Below are positions 26,787-36,239 of a stretch of DNA of 64,000 nt, piece by piece. Location of the stretch: contig NC_087066.1 of assembly GCF_963678635.1 (NCBI RefSeq), positions 15,173,949 through 15,237,948 on the forward strand, given 5' to 3'. Source of the DNA: Symsagittifera roscoffensis. Lineage: Eukaryota > Xenacoelomorpha > Acoela > Convolutidae. Position numbers and translations under genes: made by a program. Every line of letters starts with the position of its first letter. Position 1 is the stretch's first letter. The notes under the pieces were generated by a model. The model saw only the letters and a list, made by a program, of their open reading frames with translations, did no database searches and was not told the origin of the DNA.

Positions 26787-29700
26787 CTAGTTCCTGAGCG
26801 GTACCTGCCAGAAGGCCGAACCTAAATCAAGAGTCGTAAAAAACTTTGCATCACCTAACTTCGAGAGGCTCTCATCAATCCTAGGTATGGGATAGGCATC
26901 CTTCACCGTGACGGAGTTCAGGTATCGAAAGTCACAACAAAATCTCAATTGGTCGCCTTTCTTTTTGGCCATCACTACTCCACACGCCCACGGTGATTTG
27001 GATGGTTCTATCATATCATAATCTAGTAGCGTTTCGATCTCTTTTCTACACGCATCCGATTTGTGTGGGGTCATGCGCCTCGCCCCCTCCCTGTGCGGTG
27101 CCGCATTCTCCTCAAGTTCTACTTCACGCTCAACAAAATTACAACACCCGATGTCTGCCTTATGTCTCGAAAAAACTTCCTCGTTCCGCTCTAATACATC
27201 CTTGATGGCTTCGAGCTGTTCGTCCGTTATCTTGCCTCTTAAATGTTCAATTTCCGGTAGGACCGGTTTATCACTCTGCATTTCATCTAGTGTGGGCCGT
27301 TCCGGAAAATTCGAACAGCTCGATAGCCCATCGTCTGTCTCTGACTTAAGTGATTTCACAAGACCTGATGAACCTTTTATTTTCTTCAATCGTCTCAAGA
27401 TACAAATTTTGTCCCTATGATTGAGACAATCAACAACTTCATTTTGTTTTTGGTTTTCAGTCATTTCATATCGAGTTTTTACGGGTAAAGCATATCCCAG
27501 CTTTCTCCCCCTCTGTATCGTGATTGGTATGTCAAGAGTATTCAACAAGACACTGACGCAGAGACCGCTCTTCGTTATCGAGAAGGATCTTCCTAAAACA
27601 GCAGCACTTTGACTATTTGGTTTTGGGACTATGCATACTTGCTTGTTGTCACTTAGTTCATTGTAATTTTTCATTCGCAAGCTTACGATCGCCGCTTCGT
27701 TCGCCTTTAGCCTCACCCTCCTACTCAAGAATACCGGTGCTTCGTTCTCATTCGCCATTATTAAATTTACCGGTTTAATTGCGTACCTCCTATCCGGGTT
27801 CCGTATCCTGAACATTGCGTTGCTTAGATCAACCGTTACATCGAAGTTCCTGATGAAGTCTCTGCCTAAAATGAATTGGTCAGACTCATCTAGGTTTTCG
27901 ACCACAAGAAAGCTCATCCACAGGTTGCGTTCCCCCAGATTTAGGGCTATTATTGGCGTTCTGCCCAGCACCCGCAGCGCCCCTTTGTTTGCAGCTGACA
28001 ACCGTATTCTCGTGTCTATCAAATCATTTTTGTTGAAGCCCATTCGTTCCCAAGTTTCGATTGGTATAACACTCAAGACCGCTCCCGTATCAAGTAACCC
28101 ACGTAACTGAGTCTTCTTGCCACTTATGTCGAGCACATGTGCTGATACATCTGCCTCTGTCCCGATGTGCATTGCATCTTCCTCAAGCATGGCGCAGTGT
28201 CCAATCGATCTCACTTTCAACTCTTCTTTTCCTACGTAAATCGGCCCTACTAGATCTTCATCACATGTTATCATTGTTTTCGTATAGATCTTGATCCCAT
28301 CTATATTTAGCATCACCTCATGCGGACCATAAGCTTCTGTGTACCTGTTATCAACTCGGACTGACTTGCTACCCCCTCTTGTGAGTAGTGCCCTCAATGC
28401 TCTAGAAGTCGTTTGTGGGCTTATACAACTCAAGTAATCTGCGTGCACATCAATGTGCATTATTGTCTGGTCGCTGGGTTCGCTCAAGTTTCTCGTAACC
28501 TCATGGCCGCCCAAGGTGATTATTGACATTATTCTGGCTCCGATCTTCGTTATGCCGAATGGCTTCCCCGTCGCCATTTTTACAGTGTTGCAGTTTCCAC
28601 TTTTTGTCGACCCCGCTACAGCCTCTGGTATTGACTGCGAGCAACCTAATGCCTCGTTCATTTTCTGTCTTTCGATCTCTTGCTTTAGTCGTTGTTCTAT
28701 TTCCTTTTTTGCTAGGTCCTGTTTCACCTTGTTGATCGCCTCTGACGCCGCTTTCTCATAATTTATCTCTAGGGCATTCTTGGCCGTGGCCTCTATCGCA
28801 TTGTTAGCCTGCTTTACGGCCTTTACTGTCTTCGTTGGCAGTGCCGTACTCGGTGCTTCTAAGTTTTTTGCTTCAAACTCGGTTTGTCTATTTCGCTGAT
28901 TCTGCACCGCCGCTAATGCCAATTTATGTTTGGGGTGACTCTGGTTCTTGACCGCCTCCCAAAACAAAGGACAATCTATCCTAAAGTGCCCTTCTTGATT
29001 GCAGAAGAAACATCTTGCACCTATCTTGATGATTAAGCCACTATAGTACTCGGGTTCTTCCATCTGGCCCATGTCCTCCTCATCTGGTGCGTACCCCAGA
29101 CTCTTCATGCCCTGCTTGTATGTTGTGCAATCCGCCACGTGATGATCAGCTGACCCGCAGTTTGCGCATGATCTACGTTTGTCCATGTCATCTCTGGGCT
29201 TGTAACATGACGACCTTTGTGGTTGATTCCCCCCTTGCGTATTCCTGTTATCTGAAAACGAGTATTTTTTGGGTTTCATTAGCATGTACTCTCTTGACTT
29301 CTGTCTCATCTCTTCTGGAGTCGGTGCACTGTCTTTCGACAATAAATAGTATGTTGCTAACATTGTTCTCAAGTCATCACTCTTTACCCCATCAATGAAC
29401 TTTGAGGCGATGCTAAAGTTCCTTCTATTGGTGGACTCTTCCGGGTCACTCCTTCGTCTCAACCTCTCAAGATCATCTAGGAACCTGTCTATCGATTCAT
29501 CGTCTCTTTGCCTTCTCTTTTCAAATCGCATGATCGCTTGATGACCCTTCATGCCTGACCCGAATCGATTTAACAATATCTCGAAGATTTTTTCCGCAGT
29601 GTCGCGTTCCTCTTCCTTCTTCGCAACCACGCATTTCAATGCTGTTTCTTCCAAGTTGCTTAGTATCGCTGTGCATGCTTGCCTCTCATCGTTCAAGTTA

Positions 29701-30068
29701 TCTTGCTCCAAGTGCAACCTCATGACCTCTACCCAAGTGTCAATGCATCCATCTGAATCATCCTTGGATTCTTTCGGTTTTTTGAAAATTTTCCTGGATT
29801 TGTTGCTTCCTCTGTCACTCGAGTCGGTGTTCCTTGTGGCGAAGGCTTCTAGTGTCCTGTTCATCATTTCCCAGGTGCTTGCCCATGTCATGACATCCGG
29901 TCCCACGTTGTTGTGAGTCGTGGAGTCCCCTGGACCACTCGTTGTGTTTGCTGTTCCACTTTTCATAATCGCTTTGCCCCCCCCCCCCCGTTGCTGTACT
30001 CGCGGCATCCCGGGGTAATGGTAACGGTGTTGACTGCCGTTTGTTCCGTTGTGGTTCCACGAAGTCAA
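26787..30068 (-). CDS. Gag capsid, zinc knuckles, aspartic protease and RT fingers
   Basis: A 1093-codon frame; the biologically sensible part starts near 29,980, where a C13 run (G13 on the coding strand) lets the upstream coiled-coil frame shift into it. Order of domains: retrotransposon gag capsid (WVEVMRLHLEQDNLNDERQA, KGHQAIMRFEKRRQRDDESI), two CCHC knuckles (CANCGSADHHVADC and CFFCNQEGHFRIDC), an Ala/Lys-rich helical linker, aspartic protease with LLDTGAVLSVIP and the second-half motif FILGRDFI, then RT fingers (SPWACGVVMAKKKGDQLRFC, DYRYLN-like CDFRYLNSVTVKDAYPIPR, TTLDLGSAFWQVPL with the first catalytic Asp). It stops at TAG 26,787-26,789 in the middle of RT. Confidence 0.93.
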   Translation of the reverse strand: MTSWNHNGTNGSQHRYHYPGMPRVQQRGGGGKAIMKSGTANTTSGPGDSTTHNNVGPDVMTWASTWEMMNRTLEAFATRNTDSSDRGSNKSRKIFKKPKESKDDSDGCIDTWVEVMRLHLEQDNLNDERQACTAILSNLEETALKCVVAKKEEERDTAEKIFEILLNRFGSGMKGHQAIMRFEKRRQRDDESIDRFLDDLERLRRRSDPEESTNRRNFSIASKFIDGVKSDDLRTMLATYYLLSKDSAPTPEEMRQKSREYMLMKPKKYSFSDNRNTQGGNQPQRSSCYKPRDDMDKRRSCANCGSADHHVADCTTYKQGMKSLGYAPDEEDMGQMEEPEYYSGLIIKIGARCFFCNQEGHFRIDCPLFWEAVKNQSHPKHKLALAAVQNQRNRQTEFEAKNLEAPSTALPTKTVKAVKQANNAIEATAKNALEINYEKAASEAINKVKQDLAKKEIEQRLKQEIERQKMNEALGCSQSIPEAVAGSTKSGNCNTVKMATGKPFGITKIGARIMSIITLGGHEVTRNLSEPSDQTIMHIDVHADYLSCISPQTTSRALRALLTRGGSKSVRVDNRYTEAYGPHEVMLNIDGIKIYTKTMITCDEDLVGPIYVGKEELKVRSIGHCAMLEEDAMHIGTEADVSAHVLDISGKKTQLRGLLDTGAVLSVIPIETWERMGFNKNDLIDTRIRLSAANKGALRVLGRTPIIALNLGERNLWMSFLVVENLDESDQFILGRDFIRNFDVTVDLSNAMFRIRNPDRRYAIKPVNLIMANENEAPVFLSRRVRLKANEAAIVSLRMKNYNELSDNKQVCIVPKPNSQSAAVLGRSFSITKSGLCVSVLLNTLDIPITIQRGRKLGYALPVKTRYEMTENQKQNEVVDCLNHRDKICILRRLKKIKGSSGLVKSLKSETDDGLSSCSNFPERPTLDEMQSDKPVLPEIEHLRGKITDEQLEAIKDVLERNEEVFSRHKADIGCCNFVEREVELEENAAPHREGARRMTPHKSDACRKEIETLLDYDMIEPSKSPWACGVVMAKKKGDQLRFCCDFRYLNSVTVKDAYPIPRIDESLSKLGDAKFFTTLDLGSAFWQVPLRN

Positions 30069-30480
30069 ATCTATTGCCTTGCGTTCGCTCCGCTGCTGGC
30101 TTTTCCTGTGACGTTGAGTTCCTCAAGATGGCGTCTAATTTTGCCTGTATTGCACATGAACTCTCAGCCTGGTCCCTACTCATCGTATCCATTCTCGTTT
30201 CCAAAGTCTCCAACTGGCTGTTCACTGCGTCATATCGTTGCTTCATTTCTTGCATGTCTTTTTTGATGTTCTTGTCTCGCTCTCCATCAGTGGTATCTAC
30301 CTTGTCCGGCATCTGCTGAAGCTTTTCCTCTGTCGCTTTCGCTAGATTGAAATAACTGTCCAGGTACTCATGTTTGTTTTTTCTTAATTCTTTCCTTATC
30401 ACATCTCTATCCTCCTCGCTGTGCTTCAGTTTCTTGTCGATCTGATCTAACTTTGCCATCAAATCGCCTAGCTCAAGAGT
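29985..30480 (-). CDS. Gag coiled-coil segment
   Basis: The frame from about 30,480 (TTLELGDLMAKLDQIDKKLK) to the G13 run encodes a long amphipathic helix (KEDMQEMK-type heptads, MKQRYDAVNSQLETLETRMD) and a basic/Pro linker (EPQRNKRQSTPLPLPRDAAS). It joins the N-terminal gag segment upstream by a one-base phase change at about 30,480 and the capsid frame downstream at the homopolymer. Coiled coils ahead of the capsid are common in Gag proteins. The homopolymer is a likely indel site or assembly error. Confidence 0.7.
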
Positions 30481-30965
30481 AGTTGTTTCATGGTCAGCTG
30501 CTGCCCTGTTGTTGGCTGCTGTTCCTGGTCTAATCTGATCTTCGTTTTGGTGGAAACTGTTCCGAATGTTTTGCCTTTCTCGGCTTTTGGTTCTTCCGCT
30601 GCTGCGTCTCTCGACTTCATCTCGACCATTATCGCCAATGTTTCAGTAAAAGACGTTCTTTTTGCTTGAAACTCGTCCTTCACCGTTTCTGGCGTGTTGC
30701 CTGTTGTGTCTTCCACATTGTCTATAGGTGAGAACTCCATGGACTTTGGATTTGGTTCTACTTCATTCGGCATCGGTGTTGACTCCGTTGTATTCTTTTC
30801 CACCTCATCCACACTGTGGTCTGGTGTTTCTAGGTCAATCTCGATGGCGGGTTCCGCTTGTTTCCCTTCCGTGCCCTCTTTTGTTTTGTTCTCTGTATTA
30901 CTCCTTGTGTTGACCATGCTAACTGAAAAGTTCTTCTTTGTTATCTTTGGGCCCATTGATGTCAT
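30468..30965 (-). CDS. Gag N-terminal segment
   Basis: A 165-codon frame starting MTSMGPKITKKNFSVSMVNT; the second Met (MVNTRSN) is a common Gypsy gag start and may be the real one. The protein is acidic, Thr/Glu/Pro-rich and probably disordered. It ends LTMKQLLLS at TAG, but one base away the adjacent phase continues TTLELGDLMAKLDQ, so the stop results from a phase change. Upstream (30,966 onward) is non-coding leader. Confidence 0.7.
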   Translation of the reverse strand: MTSMGPKITKKNFSVSMVNTRSNTENKTKEGTEGKQAEPAIEIDLETPDHSVDEVEKNTTESTPMPNEVEPNPKSMEFSPIDNVEDTTGNTPETVKDEFQAKRTSFTETLAIMVEMKSRDAAAEEPKAEKGKTFGTVSTKTKIRLDQEQQPTTGQQLTMKQLLLS

Positions 30966-31315
30966 TTTACGTAGCGACGAGTTATATTTTGTCCTTGATC
31001 AGTAGATCTTTTTTCAGCCACCGGTACCCTGCTCCGCCTCATTATTTTTATTTACAATTGTTCCTATTTACAGTATTATTATATACAAAATTCTACTCTA
31101 AGGTTAAAATCTCTTTTGACAAAACTAATAAAAAGAAATTTACAATTTAATAAAAACAACGTTTCCTAAGCTTTTTTGAAAATTCTATATGTTCTTAATC
31201 CCCACAGTACCGGATCTTTAGGACTAGTCAGAAAATTTAATTTTGCGATTGATTACTTCAACCTGTCTTTGTACTCTTTAGTACCGTCACCCCCCTTCTT
31301 TATACTGTTCCAAGA
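30966..31315 (-). other. Leader region 5' of gag
   Basis: Non-coding. On the minus strand GTACCGGTGGCTGAAAAAAG occurs about 60 nt before the gag start; a TGG triplet here would suit a primer-binding site directly after a 5' LTR, but I cannot match it to a specific tRNA. AT-rich sequence at 31,040-31,300 carries no frame. Confidence 0.35.
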
Positions 31316-31772
31316 CTTCCTCTCTACTGTCCCAAGACTATTCAGTGCTTTCCCAGTACTTCTTGTTAGTGTCCCAAGACCACTGTCCCAAGACCCTTGC
31401 CCTAAGACGACTGTCCCAAGACTACTGTCCCAAGACTAGTGTCCCAAGACCACTGTCCTAAGACTACTGTCCCAAGACCCTTGCCCTAAGACTACTGTCC
31501 CAAGACCAGTGTCCCAAGACCACTGTCCCAAGACCACTGTCCCAAGACCACTGTCCCAAGACCAGTGTCCCAAGATCACTGTCCCAACACCACTGTCTCA
31601 AGACCACTGTCCCAAAACCACTGTCCCAAGACCACTGTCCCAAGACTGCTGTCCCAAGACTACTGTCCCAAGACCAGTGTCCCAAGACAGTGTCGTACCA
31701 AGACTGCTCTGGCCCAAGACCGTCCCCAGTCTGCAATGTCCCAAGACTTCTTCGATACTGTCCCAAGACTTG
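31316..31772. repeat. 14-bp minisatellite ACTGTCCCAAGACC, about 30 copies
   Basis: Tandem units of ACTGTCCCAAGACC with variants (CCCTAAGAC, AGTGTCCCAAGAC). The most regular part is 31,370-31,690; degenerate units flank it on both sides. Open frames across it are low-complexity artefacts of the repeat. It lies in the 5' leader of the giant element. Confidence 0.9.
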
Positions 31773-32680
31773 TCACTAAGTGTCTGGATAGTAGGATCTC
31801 TTCTTCTTCGTTGTGGGGACTTTTTAGAACCACTGTACCGTGTACCACCACTTGAGCTCTAGTAAAAAATTTCCCAAAATCCCTATCTTAATGGCCAAAA
31901 TCCAAACACTGACCCCCCTGTATTTATCTCCCTCTAGTTGTTTCAGGCTATTTGAAACCCCAACTTCTTCGCAGGTATCTTGTGATCACCTGTTCGTTCA
32001 AATACCAATAACAAATTTTCACTAAAACGTAAAAAATTAAACAGGAAAAATTATAAAAACAGAGAGATGAACCCACCTAAAACTCAAAGCTGACTGATGT
32101 CAACCTTCGTCCGAAAAATGTCTGGTACCCGATTGCCACGCGTTTTCCTCCCCCCTGCTAGCGATCTTATGGGGTATCACAAAAACTGTCTATGTCCGTC
32201 CCCCCTACCGATCCGACCAGGGACCTACCTTAACTCGATGTTAAATTTGGATATCCGCTTCTTATAACTAACGCGTGTAAGTATCTAATGTAACTAAATC
32301 GACGATGCCGAACAATTAGTTACTCTAATGTGTCCCCCCTTTTTACAATTTACAACCGCCAACCTCTAACCTAACCAGCCCCCCTTCTAACCTCCCCCCT
32401 TAATAGCCCCCCTCTTAAGCCGAAAAATCCGTTAAGCGCCGGGTGCTAAACCTCTCTAGAGAAAACCGTAGACCTGTTTCCAGGCCTGCTTGTGTAAAAA
32501 CTTCCTCAAAACAATGGGGCTCCGCTTATCCAATTTTACACTTATTTTCTATAATGTAATGTGGATTTTAACGATACCCGTTTGCCCAACTTGAGAACAC
32601 CCCTGTGCGTCCTCTTCTTGTTGTAGCGATCCCGTGCTGGTTGTCCCCTTGACGTGCACTGCACTTGACACCAGCACCGC
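31773..32680. other. Non-coding DNA, probable 5' LTR/leader zone of the giant element
   Basis: No frame. Rich in C-runs (CCCCCCT repeated many times between 32,150 and 32,420) and still unlike the AT-rich host DNA to the right. The 5' LTR should lie between here and about 33,000, but no sequence here is recognisably repeated at 12.6-13.9 kb. Confidence 0.35.
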
Positions 32681-32682
32681 CT

Positions 32683-32880
32683 TCCCACTTGGCTGGTCAC
32701 CTCTTCCAGTCAAGTTTCCTAGCGGTTCAGCTCAGTCCTTGTGAACCACTTTCCCACTCGGCTGGTCACCTCTTCCATTCAAGTCTCCTAGTGGTCCGGT
32801 TCTGTCCTTGTGAACCACTTTCCCACTCGGCTGGTCACCTCTTCCAGTCAAGTCTACTAGAGGTCCGGCTAGGTTGCAAG
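32683..32880. repeat. 69-bp tandem repeat, about 2.9 copies
   Basis: Units start at 32,683, 32,752 and 32,821 with TCCCACTCGGCTGGTCACCT, then CTTCCAGTCAAGTCTCCTAG and GTCCTTGTGAACCAC. The third unit is partial. It sits near the outer edge of the giant element and could be an LTR enhancer-type array. Confidence 0.85.
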
Positions 32881-35090
32881 CTATCTGAAAACCCTTAACA
32901 ACGCCCCCCACTTGGGCACCTTATTGAAGTCCCTGGTTTGGATTGCTAGATTGATCGAAACGATCAGTCTTATAAAACAGTATGGGTATACTATTTAATT
33001 AATATAAAGGTTTGATCCAACTAATCTGGTATCGAAGTCACTGTCATTTTTTGTTTTATGGTTTTTGTTCCTTTTTCCCTCAGAACAGAGACCTATTTGA
33101 GACAAACCTGTCTTCTAATATCCAGGCTAACAGGTGCAAGTATCAAACAAATCACTTCTATTCAAAAAATTATCACAACAATTAAGCAAAAAGCTAGTTT
33201 ATTAAGTTGCCCACTAATGCAAATGGATACCAACTTGTAGATATATAAAATACAAATTTATATTCAGAACAAACCAGAAGGTCAGAAATTATCATGTTAA
33301 CCGACAGAAGTGCCGAGTGAACTGTTTTGCGAGGGAGAGCCTCTGCTTAAAAAACACGCCCCGGTACTTCTGCTAAGATGCTCGCAAGGTTTTATTAAGG
33401 GCATTCTAGCATCGGTGCGAGTGCAGGCGGCAACCTGAGTCTGTAAGGCTATTGAAAAAAATTATATCCTTATTAATTAACTCTTTCTTTCCAGTTTAGC
33501 GCAAAATGCTGCATAGGCGGCCGCCGTTTTGGGTTTACAAACTGAGCATGCGTTCAATCAATTAGGACTAAGGAGGCAACTTCCGTTACATCACACAGTA
33601 GCCACCTACAAACAACGCATGGGACAAGCGATAAAGCTAAACTGTAAAACCAAGAAGCTTGTCCATCTGTTGACCTCCTTTTATCTCGTTTTTGTTTTGC
33701 TCATGGCATGTAATTTAGTGTTAAGTTTTTTTTCAGTTTTTCACATAGTACAATGCTTGAAATTTTATATAAAAGTTCCTCTTTTAAATTGACCTCAAAA
33801 GTTTACCGCAGAAATGCCATAAATTGGCATATAGCTATTGAAAAACTATGCGAAGTTTTGTTCCTGAACTTACATATGAAAAAGTTGTCTGTTTATTCTT
33901 TTTCGGTGTGTTTCTCATTTTTAAAAAAAGTTTCCGAAATTGTTTAATAATAGTAGAGCTTTCGTGGTTTTATGGACATACTACTGTGAAGTGATTCCAA
34001 TGATTACCGCAACAAGTCACACAACAATTTGATCTTAGGCGAACAAAAACCAAACAACAGCGATTGTTGACAGTCCAGTTTTGCTATCAGAAAGTTCCAC
34101 AAAATTGTCTTAACAATGTCTTTTTCGAATGTAGCTTTTATGAAAGTCAATTTTTGCAGAAAAATAATGAATTGAGATCTGATGCGGTATCAAAAAATGT
34201 TACTTTGTACTTCAGTTTGCAGGTCCTGCAGTCTAACGCACTTGCGATTTCCAGTTTCAGTTATCCTGTAGAATAAAGTGAAGTCGACTTCGTACCTGAC
34301 ATCTTAAGTGCTGTAGATGAGAAAATCTATAAATAATTTATAGCAGAGCTCCATGGTTAAGTTACAGATTTTTAATTCGTCTGTGTAATTTCCATAACAG
34401 TTTTTAAAGAACAAACTTTCTTGTTAAAACCTTCAATCAAGTATGTGTCAGAATGTTCCAGATCCAACCATTCTGACGAAAACATTCAATCGGGGCTAAG
34501 TATTCATCGGCACATATTTACCTTCGGTTTCTTCACAGGTTAGAGATAAGGTAATCAATTTGAGCAAAAACAGGTATCACATGCCTTTAGATTTTCGTTT
34601 TTTTTTTTAAATATGGGTAGAACATTTTAACGTTACAATTATCATTAATCCAAAATTGTCACTTTTTTTTTAAACATTTTTTGAGTTTTTTGAAATCAGT
34701 TACTAGCTGCATCTTCAACTTTCCGTTACTTTGCTGTTAGGAACTCAATGCTGGAGGGCTTATCAAAATGAACAAAAAATAAAAAACTATTTTGGTTGTT
34801 CAAGTTGATTAAATTTTCCAAGTCTGATGTTAGGTTGTTTAACACTAAACCACTATAGAATAATTTGGAAGTGGGCCATTAACTGACCCTTGAGGAGCTG
34901 ATGAACTAATGTTTCCCTCATCTGAGAGTACTGAGCTGATTCTATCTCTTGAGTTCAACTAAACGGGTAATTGCGAAAAAAACAGTTAAAGTTTATGAAA
35001 TACTTCAAGTTCCACTAGCTTCTTCGAAAAAATTTCATCATTTGCTTTTGTCAAACGCTTTTGAAAACTGAAATTAGAAGTGTGAATGTG
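32881..35090. other. Intergenic AT-rich DNA without a recognised gene
   Basis: Nothing coding is supported. At 33,275-33,304 there is a copy of the short dispersed motif GAAGGTCAGAAATTA..GTTAACCGA also seen at about 9547 and 12,390. A GC-richer island at about 33,310-33,450 (GCGAGGGAGAGCCTCTGC; GGTGCGAGTGCAGGCGGCAA) could be a SINE or small RNA relic, but I see no promoter boxes or tRNA fold. Confidence 0.5.
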
Positions 35091-35101
35091 TTTTTCCTGG
35101 A

Positions 35102-35548
35102 TTACGTCTCAAATGGCATAATTCCCAAATGGCATAAAAATGAAATATTTCCCAAATGGCATAAATTTCATGCAACAATTGCTTTGGAAAAATCGAGAAC
35201 AATTTTTTCGTGAACAATGTGAGAAAATTAGTCAAATTGTCAATTCAAATGTTGATTGACATTTTATCGTGAAAAACTTGTAGAACTTTTTATCAAAAGC
35301 AAGAAGCATAAGCTTGCGGTTATTAATAAGCTTCTTGTGGTCAATTTTTTTCGACAAACCTGTTGCTTGAATTTGTTTGGAAGCAATTAATTCCAAATCT
35401 TGTTCACATGCTTTCGTTCCTGACAAAATGATAGAAATAGAAATTGATAGAAAACGTTTAAATTACAATGAAAACTTGAAATTTATGCCATTTGGAAAAA
35501 GTTTCCATTTTTATGCCATTTGGGAATTATGCCATTTGGGAAGTTACC
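35102..35548. mobile_element. MULE-like MITE with ~65-bp inverted termini and target duplication
   Basis: Both ends carry the repeated word CCCAAATGGCATAA in inverted orientation over about 65 bp (35,109-35,176 and 35,477-35,545). The flanks are identical, TTTTTCCTGGA at 35,091-35,101 and at 35,549-35,559, a target-site duplication of 8-11 bp depending on where the terminus is placed. Length about 447 bp, no coding capacity. Long termini plus 9-11 bp duplications are typical of Mutator-like elements. Confidence 0.85.
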
Positions 35549-36052
35549 TTTTTCCTGGACAACCATTTTTGTCATATATTTTGGAAAAACTGAAAATGTG
35601 CTAAGGAATAGTAGAATTTTTCGGCGAGAAGCCAAATTGAACCGCTGTTAGGTTTTCATACAAACATTCGGTCATGGCTTTGAATAAAAACATTTCAAAA
35701 GTTTGAATTCAATTTTGAGTAAAGTAACAGGTCGACAATTACAAACATCCGCTTTGTTTTCTTATTTACGAATCAGCGATACAATTCTTTTGTTCTAAAG
35801 ATCCGCGTAATTTTTTACCCTTGTTATGATCATGACAAAGTGCTTAGATGGGATGTACTTACTTTTACTCGTATTCTTAAAAACAATTGGATCTTTATAA
35901 CTCTCCTTATAATTTTTATAACACTGATTCATTTGATATTGCGTCATATGAAAGGATTTTTTTCCATTCAATTCTGAGGGAAACGGTGTGAAAATCTATG
36001 GCTCGGATCAGTAACAACATTTGCAGAGGTTAAATAGCAGTTTTCAGACATG
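35549..36052. other. Intergenic DNA, nothing recognised
   Basis: AT-rich, no conserved frame, no clear repeat apart from the target duplication at its left edge. Confidence 0.5.
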
Positions 36053-36191
36053 TCAGTATTTAGACAAATACTGTTTTAACCAATCAGAATCGAGACAAGG
36101 GAGAAATTATTAAACAATTATGATTTATTTTGGGTTAATTATGTCTTATCTCGATTCTGATTAGTTCAAACAGTATTTGTTTAAATACTGA
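36053..36191. repeat. Hairpin MITE, 47-bp arms
   Basis: The arm TCAGTATTTAGACAAATACT..AATCAGAATCGAGACAAG at 36,053-36,099 is repeated inverted at 36,144-36,191 with about 85-90% identity, around a 44-bp AT loop. Transcribed, it would form a near-perfect hairpin. Confidence 0.85.
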
Positions 36192-36239
36192 CTAGTGTGA
36201 ATACGCGGTTGTCTAAATACAGACCGCACTCCATTTGCA

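Larger units (their letters stand above)
13913..30965 (-). mobile_element. Giant Ty3/Gypsy-type retroelement with a large accessory coding block
   Basis: Seventeen kilobases of almost continuous minus-strand coding sequence, visibly richer in GC than the DNA around it. Block 1 (30,965-22,253) is gag, aspartic protease, RT, RNase H, integrase and a C-terminal tail. Block 2 (21,820-13,913) follows a 430-bp non-coding gap and encodes coiled-coil, SGNH-hydrolase-like and unrecognised proteins. At least seven in-frame stops and six frame changes interrupt the frames while sequence on both sides continues coherently, so this copy is decaying. The coding span is three times a typical Gypsy element. 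Block 2 might instead be a separate element nested or adjacent; shared orientation, composition, CTTGAG enrichment and lesion density argue for one unit. Confidence 0.85.

Noticed and set aside
31464-31862. Long Pro/Gln/Asp- and Trp/Ser/Leu-rich frames across 31.4-31.9 kb
   Set aside because: They are translations of the 14-bp minisatellite; a 14-bp period cycles through all frames and gives open frames on both strands without any gene.
33310-33450. tRNA- or 5S-derived small RNA gene in the GC-richer island
   Set aside because: No cloverleaf, no convincing A and B boxes and no T-run terminator could be recognised.
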